Shown: positions 12,101 through 20,663, counted from the stretch's first letter. The stretch: 64,000 nt of DNA from Hippopus hippopus (GCA_946811185.2 OX328104.1:51010505-51074504), one strand, 5' to 3'. A program made the numbers and translations. Notes: generated by a model from the sequence alone, not told the origin.

Positions 12101-15100
12101 TAATATGCTACTTGAAGCAAGGTGCTATCAGAAAACCCGACCATAGTTATAACGCGATAAAGAAAGTGTGAATGGAGATTTATTTCTATAAAGGAAGAAA
12201 CTTACTAACTGAATCAGTGACAGTCAACGAAATAGCATCATGAAAATATCGCTAATTAGTTAGTTAGAAACGCATGTTTAAAAAGTAAACGTTGGTAAGT
12301 CGAAGTAACCATGTGATCAAGATTTGAAAGTTACTCAAAACATAGGCCACTGAAACTCCATTTGTCTATCACGGGATTATGAAGTTTTCATTTTCAGACA
12401 CCGTTACTATTAATGGCACATTGGCGACTGCCTCTATATCGTATACATAGTAAGACAAGGTCTGCAACGAAATCGAAGGAAATTTGACCTCTGTTTCATT
12501 CAAGAGATAATTCTTAACCAAAAACGAAAAAATAGACCTAATGAGGGCCATTCCTCTAAATTAAATTGTCTCCCTTGCCAGATAAAGACTAAGGGTAACC
12601 AAATAACAGACTGGTCCTTTTACCTGTATTCCTTTGTTTTTATCCTTGGTTCCATTGGTGATGTTGCGATAAATATAATAACGGTTTATGATATATGTGT
12701 AAGGTCCCCATATAATTCAAATCAAATTCTGTTCTTCATAATCCCGAACTACGTATATATCGATTTGTAAAAGAATCTAAATAGATTTACTTGAAATATT
12801 ATCTCAAAAACATAGCTGTTCAGTGCAAGAAAATCAAGGATAAAATCCAAGTAATCTCTTTATCTGGACCAATGTAGTACTGGAGAGGAATCAAGGGAAA
12901 TAACTTAAGAATGGCCGTCATTACCGGTGCAGATGGCTTAACATAACAGGGGTCAACTTTTCTTCGATTTCGTTGCAAAACTTGTCTTAATATATACAAC
13001 ATAGAGGCAGCCGACAATATGCTACTTTTAGTTACGGTGTTAATGAAAACTTGACTATTCCATGATATACAGGCGATGCACCAATGTGCTGTAATCGTTC
13101 GATGATCGACCAAGGAAAATTTTAGTGTTAGGTGATAGACCAATGGAGCTTCAGAGGCTTGTGCTCAAAATAACCACAGTTAAATATGAGTTCTAAGACT
13201 CACTTTTATATGAAATTTACATTTTTGGGATAGAAAATGAAATTATCAAGTTGAAACGTGTTCAATAAGAATGTGATACAGAATATTGTATATAGACTAC
13301 AGCGTAGACCGAAACTGAGAGTGCATGTTATAAGCAGCGAGGCCTATACCAACACCCTTCGCAAAAGCACTCGGAGTTGTCACCAACATCTTAGGGATAC
13401 GCATTCCGAAGAGTTCTTGTTTACCTAAATGAGCTGTGTACAGATTGTTTTACCGTCGGAGAATCGCGAGTTTACTGCATCAATCATTTCGTGTTCGTTA
13501 TTCAATATAAATGTAAACAATCTCTTCTTTCAACCCTTCCCGTTAAGTTTGAATTAACCCTCCAATGTAGTTTATATATAACCAACACTAACCCTTCTTC
13601 AAGGTATCTGAAGTATAACTTAAGGAGGCAATGTCGGCGTAATTTACCTCTACATGCTGACCTATCTTGCTATGTAAAGAATGATTCCCAGTGATGAGAT
13701 TACACTCGTTATGATTATAACGGTCACTCCGACGACACATGGTGTATGCCGAGAGGAACTGACGGAGAATGTCGAATTTTGCTGAATTTGTTATACTTCT
13801 GATACCTTAAATTTACATGTCAACAATACTGGCATTCTTTCGAAAATCCAAAATGCTCACTATTTTTTTTTTTTTTTTATTTATTTTTGTTAAACGTGCA
13901 ATCATAGCTAAAGATAACGAAGTAACGTATCCAGTAATAGGCTCGATAAGTAGTGAAGCACATTTTGTTCGAAAATATGCCATACGTATTGTTGGAGCTT
14001 TGGTAAAATTTATAAACTCCAAACTCAAGGATAAGATTAACAGCTGTATATGTTAACGTCCTTTATAGGTATTGGATCCACAGGAGAGGTCCTCTACATC
14101 CACAATGTGTCTCGGTATTGTGATGGTATATACGAGTGTGTGGCTTATAATGAAGTAGATCCTGCAGTGACACGACAGATCAAAGTCTTTGTCGAATGTA
14201 AGTAAAGAGAAGAGTGACCTTACCCTTTGCAACACAATCCCGAGTTTTAACGACCCTGAAGTTAAAAGCTTTTGAAAACATTGTGGGAAAGAAAAAAATG
14301 CTGAAAGCCAATGTCTTTTACCCGTTAAAAAAAACACTTGTCATCATAATTATGAACCATGTTTACATGTAGTTTCTCCTTTTAAAATGCTTTCAATACG
14401 GATGAGTGTAAAGTTTTGTCGTGAGGGAGTGACTATAAACTATTTTTACAGTTGCTCCAGAGGTGGATCTAAACAACAAACGTATGGGGCAGTATGTAGG
14501 CAGGGAGACGATTTTAGATTGCGTCATAACAGCGTACCCGCACGGCGTCATGCAGTGGAAGAAGGACGGAAGGGACGTGGATTTGTACCTGAAAGAAAAA
14601 TATCAGTTAGAACTGTACAGTGGGAATGAAAACAGCAAGAGTAAAACGTTAAGTCTGAGAATAAAGAATATTGTGGAAAGTGACTTTGGAGAGTATACGT
14701 GCTATGCACAAAATATCGTTGGACAAGATAGAGAAACAATGGTGTTGTACGGTATGTAGAGATTCTATACTCTAATTCTTAAATGCGTGGCTCCCCCCCC
14801 CACACACACACACATTATATATATATATATGAAAGGGCATTTTAGTGCGAATCGAGAAAAGGCCAAATTTCTTTTAACCCTTAGGCTGTTGAGCGCAACT
14901 CAAGGTCCATTTGCGGACAGTGCAGATCAAGATCAGACTGCACAGAAAGTGCAGTCTGATCTTGAATCTACACTATCCGATAAGGAGATAATATCCCCTC
15001 CCCCTCGCCGCCGCCCCCACCCCCCCCCCCAAAAAAAAAAAAAAAAAAAATACTTCGAAATAGTAACAATTTGGCTGTTACTATTTGCCGGAAAGTTTCA

Positions 15101-18100
15101 TTCAAATTATTTGGTAGGTTAAGGGTTACAGATTCGACGAGAATTATAATGGAGGGGCTCTGACGATAATCTGTGAGGAAATAAAATTTCTTGTTAGTTT
15201 GAGATTATGTGACAAAATGAGTCGATGAACTAAAACATACCTCAGTAGGACTGGTCCAATACTGGAATATTCAAAATACGGATATTTATCAATTCAAAAA
15301 CTGTGTCATTGTATTGTCATTAACCAATGAATTTCGTATTGAACAAATTTCAGGTCCGAGATCTGCGGTAGGAGTCTTTGGCCTAGGTTTATAGCGCAAA
15401 CCTCGGACCTGTAACTCGGCCAATACGGAATTACTTGATAAATAAATGATAGCATTATATTGAAAGTGGAGTTAACCCTTTACTACACAATCCCAGATTT
15501 TGACGAGCCTGAAGAAGAAGGCTTTTAAAAACATTGTGGGAAAAGGAGAAAATGCTGGTAACCAGCATTTTCTCCATTTCCCACAAGGTTTTCTTCCATA
15601 TCAATATCATATTTCAAAAAGAAATTCCACCATTTGAGCCACATTTAAATTGTAGGCTACAAATACTTTCAATTTTTCTACATTTTTGTCTTTTAGTAAA
15701 GAGTTAACTTCGAACGAATAAACCGAACAAAGTCATTGAAAGGGCGAGGAAGCTTACATGACCTCGGTCGTTTGGAAAAATCAGTTATGTATCATAAGAT
15801 CAAGTTTACATATAATTAAATTTTGATGGTTTCTGTAGGTTGCAGATGACATGAACTTGACCATTATTGATGCATTTTGACTCTTATCAAATGTCTATAC
15901 ATCGCTAGAGCAGTGCATCTGTATGATTTACCTAAAAGCAATGCTAATGTTATTTAAAAAAAAAAAAAGGTAATCGACAGAATAACAAACTTAGTTTAGT
16001 TTAGAAAAATGTGACAAAAAATCTGATTGGTCAATCTTGTAACATGAACTCTGTGAATCGTTTTGTCTTCATATATAAAACCCCTGTCTTAATCATTGCA
16101 TCAGGAATGTTATTCCATTCCTGAACGAGAGCGGTGGCCAAGTCCATGAGATTGCTGATGTTTCGCCGTGATCGAACCTTTCTTCCTAAGTAATCCCAGA
16201 TATGTTCTACTGGATTCATATCCGGCGATAAAGCTGGCCAAGGAAGAACGTCAACATTGTATATGTTCAGAAACTGCTGACTGATTCGTGCCACATGAGG
16301 ACGTGCGTTGTCGTGCATAAGTATAGCAGGCGCATGTCGTTACAAAAATGGAACGTGCTCAGTGCTTGGCCACCGTTCTCGTTCAGGAATGGAATAACAT
16401 TCCTGATGCAATGATTTTACGTTATGTAAGGTCTATGCGACGTCGAACAATTGCCTGTATCGACAGCAGAGGTGGCCATACAAGATACTGATTGAAAAAT
16501 TACAAGAACTTTAAGAAAAACCCAACTTTAATGTTACCTTAGTCTTTGAGTACTTTTGCAACTTTGATTTTAGTACCACCTTCATTTAAACTGCAAAAAT
16601 CTAACTTAAACTTTCTGTTAGTCAAAATCTGATTAGCCTGGCATTTTCTACAGACTCTGAACTAAAGTATGATACCAAATTTGTTGGTCTTCAGTAAAAC
16701 ATGCGACGAGAAATAAAAGAAAATTAAGTGCACACTTATTTATGGAACTGAGTATAGATATGGTTGGAGATTGTTTTATGGGTGCAGTGCTTCTTTGTTT
16801 CCATGATGCATATCCTTTCTAACAAAAGATTCGAAAAGTTGTATAGTCGAATAATTCCCTATCTCATTGACCTATATTTCTATTTATTTCGTGCTTATGT
16901 GTAATTTATAGGGATTAATTACCTATTTCATTGACCTATATTTCCGTTTATTTCGTGCTTATAGGTAATTTATAGGGAAATAATAGTGGATTATAAGTTT
17001 TGATAATTCATGGTTATGACAAGTGAAATATTTCCGTAACTCCTCAATTGAAAGCGGAAACAATGGTTCCCGGGCACTAGTTACCTAGTTACCTAGGTAA
17101 ACAATGCATGCCATTCAACCAGAAGGAAATATGACGTATTTATTCCACTGGGAATGACCGAAAACAACTGTACTGGATTTTGGTGAAAGTCCCATTAAAA
17201 AAGGGTTAGAACCATGAAATAAATAGAATATTTCTTATTTTCAGTGAAAGATCTAATTTATTTCGTCTCGTGAACATCTGTAATATTTTCTTAAGAACTT
17301 TCTTAGTCATATTCCCAAGAGCTTTCTAAATTTGGAAGTAACACAATTTCTGGTTGGCTAGACCAAATGGTTTAGCCAATCAGAAGTTGTGTTACTCTCA
17401 AAATCTTGAATAAGTTTAACGACGTATATGACAAATGTTGGCGCGCATCCTACTGCGCATGTATTTTTGTCGTGGATATTGAATTAGAAGTGCACCTGTG
17501 TATTTTTTACATACATTGGAATTACTAATGTTGCAGTGAAACAAGTAGCACTTTCTTCGAGTAGTATTTGTGAAGAGAAAAAAAATGGATCTTTGAACTG
17601 TCACCGTGAAATATTTAAAATGCTGCTGACACGGCTTTACACACCAAACAAGGAAGCAAAGGCAGGAAATTTAAAGCTGTGGAAGTATAGCTGTTTCCAC
17701 TTTGAAAATTATTGTTGGAAATGGAGAAATCACTTCTACTGAGCAATTTCTTCTTTTCCCACTATGTCTGCTGAGCTTTTATCCTATTTTTTTTCCTTGA
17801 AAAAATAACTTCCACAGTGACCTTCAACCTTGTTTTCTGACGAAATAAGCACGGATAGGTGCCATTTTTATTTTTTGTTATTGTTTAAAATTATAAATAC
17901 TATAAGTGTGGAAATTTTAAGAAAAATCTGTCCGTTAGAAAGTATGTATTTATTTAAGATTAACCCTTAATTCGGCCAAATTATCTCCTTTTTTCACTCA
18001 ATGATCCATATATAACATGTATATTTGTACATTTACCATGCTCAACACCAGGCTTTTATATATTTTTTGTGCAAAAATATATGAATTTTCATTAAAATGA

Positions 18101-20068
18101 TGTATATTTGTCTATTCTTCCTGTAATTTTCCTGTATAATTGACTATTAAAGAAAGGCGCTTTAAATCCAATATAAGCTGAATTCTGGAACTGTATATAC
18201 CTTTTTCAACGGCAAATTTCTCAGAAACGAGCACGGTGACCCACATCTTTTTTTTACTGTAATCTCCTAGAGACATGATGAGCTTTGTATGTGCAAAGTT
18301 TTAAAAAAATCTGTCCGTTAGAAAAATTTGTAATATACGTCGTTAAAAATTGAAAAAAAGAAATGTTGGTGAATACGGATATTGATCATTTTTTTTTTTA
18401 CTTTGCAGACTATGCTGATCATCTAACCACCACAATGAAGCCTAGATACTTACCTTCACCGAAACAAGAAATAATTCCAATCGAACCAGGATATGAGGGT
18501 ACCCACAACCGTATTACCAAACCGCCATTCAGTAACCCAAGAAACCCAATCATTAAGACGGAGGGCCCCTATTGGACGAATCCGAATAACGACCCTTACC
18601 AGACCGGTAAAGTTCTACCTGCTTCTGAATTTCAGAACGATGCAGTTTCTAGAACGAAGGACAAACAACCCGTAGAATGTTCTGGCACCTTTTTTACTGT
18701 CTGTACGTGTGTCGCACGTCATCAATTTATGTCCACTTTACTGTTTACCAAACGACAGAATCATAGAACTGTCCAAATCGAAAGTATTTGCAGACAATAA
18801 TTAAAATGTGACATAAATGAAGGGATTTGTCTTTGAAAGGGTAGCAAACGTTGTGGGAAAAGAGGAAAATGCTGGTTGCCAGCATTTTCTTCTTTTCAGG
18901 CAACTTTTTCAAAAGTCGTCTTCTTAAAGGTTGTTAAATTTGGATTGTGTTGCAAAAGGTTAATCAAAGTATAATAGATTTCTGTATGATGTCTTCTGTA
19001 ATTTAACCCGGAATAGAATGCTAAAGGAGAACTTTGAGTTAATTGAGTTGTAAGTTAGTTTCCCTTCACGGTCAACACCACGAACCGTTTTCTAAAATGC
19101 GTTTTCAGCCCAGTTTCAAGTAAAAAACGTAAGTCTCTTATTTTGCTCAAATCTGCTAGCGGAGCCATTTTCTGACTTGATTTGAGTTCGTTTTTTGAGA
19201 GACAATTCACTAACAAAAACAGACGTTAGTAAGGTTCTCAAATCCTGAGTTGACACAGCGTTTCAGACACGACTCTGCAAGACAGATGGACTTAAATGAT
19301 TTAACAGCACTTTAACAGGCTTAAGTCTATCATTTTTGCTTAGTTGATTCTGAAACCTTTGGTCAACTCAGGATTTGAGAACGTTACTAAAGTTCATGAA
19401 TGTTAGTGAAGTGCGTTTTAAATAGCGAACTCAGCTTCAGGTATGAAAATGAATCCGTTGGCTGATTTGAGCAGTATAAGAGACCTAAGTGTTTTATGAA
19501 ACCATGGAGCCCTGATTCTTAAATACCATCTTTTTCACTTTTAGCAGATAACTTGATACAACTGGATAGTATGAATCGCACTTTAGGCTGGATGTTTCCT
19601 TTGAGTTCATCCTCATCTGCTGTCGGCGAGAGCTACATTGACAATGTCGCTCATACGGATAACTCTTCCGTCACTCAGATACATAGTGTTTCGAGAACTT
19701 TAAATACAGTTCCAGAGCAAAGTATAAGATTTCTATGAATCGTGTAGTTTGTGATCAGTTGACGGACATTGTAGATCAGGATCAGACCTCACATTGTGTG
19801 ATCTCATCTTGCTATACCCTGATCGCGAAAACAGTCTGATTTTTCATAGTTGATTTACATGCATGTATATCTAAGTTTGGACGGAAAAAGTTTTTCCTCT
19901 ATCAGCATAAATTTAAATTTTTTCACAAAAGAATTTTCTCTTTGTTCAATTTCAGGTGAAGGAAGTGCAGCGTTAGGTTCAAATACAGCAGTTTCTGTGA
20001 CGTCATCAGTGTTTGTGTTTTCTATGGCTTCATTTATATTTGTGGTATACGACAGACTGATTTTGTAG
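2..20068 (+). CDS. Lachesin/IgLON-like Ig-superfamily adhesion protein, 3' part of gene (spliced)
   Basis: The joined exons give an open frame of about 391 residues (332 without the 19545 exon) ending at TAG 20066-20068. In order they hold the end of Ig domain 1 (YTCQINTNP), Ig2 (cysteines in LVCNVTG and YECVAYN, tryptophan in VMWYK), Ig3 (LDCVITAYP, MQWKKDG, EYTCYAQN), a Pro-rich stalk, a Ser/Thr-rich segment and a hydrophobic C-terminus. Three Ig domains plus a membrane anchor, with DRGKYTCQINT and GIYECVAYNEV signatures, are the lachesin/neurotrimin (IgLON) pattern. These proteins sit on the outer cell surface, chiefly of neurons, and act in homo- or heterophilic adhesion. N-glycosylation sequons are seen (NVT, NVS, NRT, NSS). 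All introns are phase 1, so exon skipping keeps frame. The 5' end is outside the window. Naming beyond the family is not justified. Confidence 0.9.
205..265. repeat. Family A palindrome core fragment in intron
   Basis: The inverted arms GACTGCAgaatGTGCAGTC with flanking GATC steps match the centre of the family A elements seen many times downstream. The outer arms are lost. It lies in the 591-bp intron between the first two visible exons. Confidence 0.55.
336..695 (+). mobile_element. Family D element, copy 1 (hairpin-ended, in intron)
   Basis: About 360 bp is nearly identical to 40593-40958, from TATATTATATTTC to AAATAAAC. Its 3' half (about 530-689) is a long imperfect hairpin: TTTATTTCATCAGCTTGTGG and its reverse complement flank roughly 75-bp arms around a short loop near 610. 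The small reading frame over 487-678 simply runs along the hairpin and is not a gene. The right end stops about 6 bp before the exon acceptor at 701. No target duplication is obvious, so superfamily is unknown. Confidence 0.8.
702..851 (+). CDS. Exon: first half of Ig domain 2
   Basis: The acceptor TTTTTTCAG ends at 701 and the donor GTGAGT starts at 852. The frame reads VPPKIINELSSKDKTVREGD, then KVELVCNVTGVPTPEVMWYK, then LPTEGQQKKE. VPPKI is the standard linker between Ig1 and Ig2 in this family. LVCNVTG supplies the B-strand cysteine and a glycosylation sequon, and VMWYK the core tryptophan. It begins and ends in phase 1. The domain is completed by the exon at 14069. Confidence 0.92.
1470..1676. 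mobile_element. Family C element, diverged
   Basis: It contains ATGATGAAATTTGTCTTTG-like sequence, the central palindrome AAATGCTGGTTTCCAGCATG, a CTATGTTTTCGAAAA stretch and the right end GATTGTTTGGAAAAG. These are in the order seen in cleaner copies such as 63074-63298. Termini are decayed. Confidence 0.65.
4899..5026 (+). repeat. Four tandem 32-bp subterminal repeats
   Basis: The unit GTTACGATCAAGTGGCGATA followed by TGATAGCGCTCC repeats four times with few changes. The repeats lie within the Harbinger-like element, just upstream of its TATA box. Tandem motifs at this place are candidates for transposase or transcription-factor binding. Confidence 0.85.
5046..5056 (+). promoter_or_regulatory. 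Candidate TATA box inside the element
   Basis: TATATAAAAAA follows the 32-bp repeats and precedes an ATG by about 95 bp, a spacing compatible with a pol II promoter and short leader. It is the only well-placed TATA motif in a GC-richer stretch. No transcript evidence exists here. Confidence 0.45.
5145..5195 (+). pseudogene. 16-residue ORF remnant in Harbinger-like element
   Basis: ATG at 5145 reads MPPRGRRERGVKASDR and then TAA. The basic start and its position after the TATA box suggest the first codons of a lost transposon protein. The reading frame breaks where GATCGC-rich subterminal sequence resumes. It could also be chance; the product is not recognised. Confidence 0.3.
6966..7115. repeat. 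Foldback of about 150 bp
   Basis: Left-arm motifs GTATGATCGAAATTTCTTTC, AGGTGAAAAG and TATATTTTCACG find their reverse complements on the right (GAAATTTCGATCATACG, CTTTTCACGAGATG, GTGAAAATATGG). The apex is near 7040. It resembles the hairpin within family E at about 28800. It lies in the large intron. Confidence 0.7.
7247..7280 (+). repeat. Poly-T/poly-G tract
   Basis: A long T run is followed by GAGGGGGGGGG. It is a simple low-complexity tract in the intron. Confidence 0.8.
8161..8380. mobile_element. Family I element, copy 1 (MITE-like foldback)
   Basis: The ends read ATTTAAAAGTGTGGATATTA at the left and TAATAATATCCATACTTTTA at the right, a terminal inverted repeat. The interior has GCTGGCAGAAAA and its inverse-like TTTTTCTTCCAGCAAG. 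Related copies lie at 36641-36882 and 43683-43800. Confidence 0.7.
9249..9276. repeat. Short perfect hairpin
   Basis: GTCGAAATGT and ACATTTCGAC are separated by 8 bp. There is no T-tract and no link to a gene. Confidence 0.6.
11782..12018 (-). mobile_element. Family B element
   Basis: It has ACTGTGAAAAAGGGGCTTAA at the left and TAGAGCATGGCTCAAATG at the right. Between them are the hairpin GCCTGCGCGATCTGCGCAGG, GTCGAAACTTTTTGCC and ATCCATAATTAT. These are in the order of other B copies, reversed relative to 30074-30336. Confidence 0.8.
14069..14197 (+). CDS. Exon: second half of Ig domain 2
   Basis: The acceptor is TTTATAG ending at 14068 and the donor is GTAAGT at 14198. The frame reads (R)IGSTGEVLYIHNVSRYCDG, then IYECVAYNEVDPAVTRQIK, then VFVE. 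D-G-x-Y-E-C is the F strand with the second disulphide cysteine, and NEVDPAVTR is a typical family G-strand lead-in. An NVS glycosylation sequon lies just before it. Phase 1 on both sides keeps frame with 702-851 and 14452-14751. Confidence 0.92.
14218..14340. mobile_element. Family C fragment
   Basis: CCCTTTGCAACACAATCCCG, TTTTAACGACCCTGAAG and AACATTGTGGGAAAGAAA match the left half of family C in its reverse orientation (compare 15476). It is cut off before the central palindrome is complete. It sits in the 254-bp intron. Confidence 0.65.
14452..14751 (+). CDS. Exon: Ig domain 3
   Basis: The acceptor is ATTTTTACAG ending at 14451 and the donor is GTATGT at 14752. It is 300 bp with phase 1 ends. 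The frame reads FAPEVDLNNKRMGQYVGRET, then ILDCVITAYPHGVMQWKKDG, and later IVESDFGEYTCYAQNIVGQD. It carries both disulphide cysteines (LDC and YTC) and the core tryptophan (MQWKK), so the whole domain is in one exon. The D-x-G-x-Y-x-C motif and the ending RETMVLY are as in lachesins. Confidence 0.93.
14793..14832 (+). repeat. Poly-C, (CA)n, (TA)n compound microsatellite
   Basis: A C run passes into about seven CA units and then (TA)n, immediately after the Ig3 exon and before a family A element. Confidence 0.85.
14878..15125 (+). mobile_element. Family A element (TTAA-type MITE), long copy
   Basis: It starts with CCCTTAGGCTGTTGAGCGC after TTAA (14874-14877) and ends GTAGGTTAAGGG before TTAC, a decayed TTAA. 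The centre (about 14920-14986) is the palindrome GATCAGACTGCACAGAAAGT plus its inverse. Right of the palindrome a poly-C/poly-A tract has expanded. Ends plus a TTAA target suggest a piggyBac-type non-autonomous element. Confidence 0.85.
15322..15443. repeat. Imperfect foldback
   Basis: CAGGTCCGAG and CTCGGACCTG are inverted. The outer arms AATTTCGTATTG and CAATACGGAATT extend the symmetry. It is not assignable to another family here. Confidence 0.55.
15476..15703 (-). mobile_element. Family C element, intact ends
   Basis: TTAA occurs on both sides (15472-15475 and 15704-15707). The left end is CCCTTTACTACACAATCCCA, the centre AAATGCTGGTAACCAGCATT, and the right end TCTTTTAGTAAAGAG. It supports TTAA as the insertion target of family C. 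It is within the Ig3-to-stalk intron. Confidence 0.85.
16031..16331 (-). pseudogene. Tc1-type transposase, C-terminal fragment
   Basis: The minus strand reads PAILMHDNARPHVARISQQF, later DVLPWPALSPDMNPVEHIWD, then YLGRKVRSRRNISNLMDLA. HDNARPH holds the second catalytic Asp and NPVEHIWD the catalytic Glu, 34 residues apart (DD34E), diagnostic of Tc1. The N-terminal DNA-binding part and first Asp are absent, so it is a dead fragment. After NNIPDAMI its C-terminus (KTGVLYMKTKRF) no longer resembles the companion fragment at 16349-16491, showing a join to foreign sequence. Confidence 0.9.
16349..16491 (+). pseudogene. Second Tc1 transposase C-terminal fragment, opposite strand
   Basis: The plus strand reads LATVLVQEWNNIPDAMILRY, then VRSMRRRTIACIDSRGGHTR and Y-stop, a normal Tc1 C-terminus (EWNNIP, RS-RRR, GGHT-Y). 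It shares LATxLVQEWNNIPDAMI with the minus-strand fragment, so 16364-16412 and 16095-16145 form an inverted repeat around 16146-16363. Confidence 0.85.
16838..17280 (+). repeat. Family E repeat, copy 1, with 65-bp tandem duplication
   Basis: ATTTCTATTTATTTCGTGCT followed by TATAGGGA occurs twice in a row (about 16845-16980). The part from about 16905 (TTTATTTCGTGC, GGGCACTAGTTACC, AACTGTACTGGATTTTGGTG) matches 28800-29275 in reverse complement. Confidence 0.7.
17283..17413. mobile_element. Family F palindrome, diverged copy
   Basis: GGTTTAGCCAATCAGAAGTT and a degraded left arm (TTCTGGTTGGCTAGACC) flank AAATGG. The outer stem is GAAAGTAACACAA-like. The best copy is 21844-22045. Confidence 0.75.
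17414..18408 (+). other. Intron sequence without recognised feature
   Basis: It is AT-rich sequence between the F palindrome and the stalk exon. A weak family C-like stretch (TTCTTCTTTTCCCACTATG) occurs near 17749. The direct phrase AAAAATCTGTCCGTTAGAAA occurs twice (about 17921 and 18306), marking an old local duplication. I see no exon. Confidence 0.6.
18409..18606 (+). CDS. Exon: proline-rich membrane-proximal stalk
   Basis: The acceptor is TTACTTTGCAG ending at 18408 and the donor GTAAAG at 18607, phase 1 at both ends. It reads DYADHLTTTMKPRYLPSPKQ, then EIIPIEPGYEGTHNRITKPP, then FSNPRNPIIKTEGPYWTNPN. There are no cysteines and it is rich in P, N and T, as expected of an extended stalk between Ig3 and the membrane anchor. 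The frame also stays open past the donor to 18800, but that part crosses a family C element and is not taken as coding. Confidence 0.82.
18741..18963 (+). mobile_element. Family C element
   Basis: It runs from GTTTACCAAACGACAGAATC to TGTGTTGCAAAAGG followed by TTAA. Central parts are TTTGTCTTTGAAAGGGTAG and AAATGCTGGTTGCCAGCATT. It lies in the intron after the stalk exon. Confidence 0.8.
19120..19495. repeat. 375-bp foldback in the intron before the cassette exon
   Basis: The arms mirror over about 150 bp around an apex near 19300. AAGTCTCTTATTTTGCTCAA pairs with TTGAGCAGTATAAGAGAC, GGTTCTCAAATCCTGAGTTG with CAACTCAGGATTTGAGAACG, and GTTTCAGA with TCTGAAAC. It is probably a foldback-type mobile element. 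No target duplication is seen. Confidence 0.75.
19545..19721 (+). CDS. Probable cassette exon: Ser/Thr-rich stalk extension
   Basis: The acceptor is a tandem TTTTAGCAG, allowing starts at 19545 or 19548 (one residue difference). The frame reads ADNLIQLDSMNRTLGWMFPL, then SSSSSAVGESYIDNVAHTDN, with NRT and NSS sequons. A donor-like A|GTATAA at 19722 is in phase 1 and joins the last exon in frame. If unspliced there, the frame ends at TGA 19736-19738, giving a shorter, non-anchored C-terminus. The coding status is inferred from frame continuity, composition and splice sites. Confidence 0.6.
19765..19832. repeat. Diverged family A palindrome core
   Basis: GACGGACATTGTAGATCAGG and GTGTGATCTCATCTTGC keep the outline of the A core in the 234-bp intron before the last exon. 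Confidence 0.45.
19956..20068 (+). CDS. Last coding exon: membrane-anchor C-terminus
   Basis: The acceptor is TTGTTCAATTTCAG ending at 19955, phase 1, with stop TAG at 20066-20068. It reads GEGSAALGSNTAVSVTSSVF, then VFSMASFIFVVYDRLIL. Small residues (GSAALGSN), then a Ser/Thr spacer and a hydrophobic stretch ending near the C-terminus, is the layout of a GPI-attachment signal, as used by IgLON and lachesin proteins. The final YDRLIL is rather polar, so a single transmembrane helix with a very short cytoplasmic tail is the alternative. Confidence 0.82.
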
Positions 20069-20275
20069 TGTATCTGACCAAGACGGGATTGATAACAATA
20101 AGGATTTTCAAAACTTGCTCAAAGGCAAATGAGGAAATGCACATGGGCCAAATCGACCAGATAGATTTTAAATGCCACTTCTAAATGTGTTTCGTGTAAA
20201 GGTGTAATATGCAAATTATATATCACGTTCTTCTACAATGAACTTGACTTGTGACAATAAAACGAGAAGTGCTTT
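20069..20275 (+). other. 3' UTR
   Basis: It runs from the stop codon to the expected cleavage site downstream of AATAAA at 20256, giving a short UTR of about 200 bp. The exact cleavage point is not visible. Confidence 0.6.
20256..20261 (+). terminator. Poly(A) signal AATAAA
   Basis: A canonical hexamer lies 190 bp after the stop codon, followed by a GT-rich GCGTGTGTC at about 20279 as a downstream element. It is the best end for the adhesion gene. Confidence 0.65.
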
Positions 20276-20663
20276 TCCGCGTGTGTCAATTATTTGAAAT
20301 ACCGATGGCATCACTGCGTTTGGGACCATCTAAAATGGATTTTTATTTTCGTTTTTGAGGTTGGTATTGCAATCGACATTGACATTTGACTTGTCACATT
20401 CAGTACTTCCATATACTCTGAGATTAGGTAAGGTTTTAAAGGAAACTGTTTAACCAATGAAACTCGAAGTATATGCATAAACTTAAAGTACATTGTGTAT
20501 ATATGTTATATATTAGTATGAAAGCTGGAGAGAAGCGTGTATTTTTGTATACAGACTAACAGTTTCCCCTCTATATAAATTCACCTATGTACGAAGTGCT
20601 AAACGGTAACTTTTGTGATCACGCTGTGCCCGTCTTACGTGGTACGAGGTCAGTTTTCATCTA

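Larger units (their letters stand above)
852..14068 (+). other. 13.2-kb intron inside Ig domain 2
   Basis: It separates donor GTGAGT at 852 from the acceptor TATAG ending at 14068. It holds a C element (about 1470), the Harbinger-like element at 4562, foldbacks near 7000 and 8160 and a B element at 11782. Spans 1671-4558, 5441-6965, 7116-8160, 8380-11780 and 12019-14068 are AT-rich sequence in which I see no exon, RNA gene or further recognisable repeat. Only short chance reading frames occur there. Confidence 0.85.

Noticed and set aside
18607..18800. Extension of the stalk exon to the stop at 18800
   Set aside because: A good phase 1 donor GTAAAG ends the exon at 18606, and the extension crosses a family C element.
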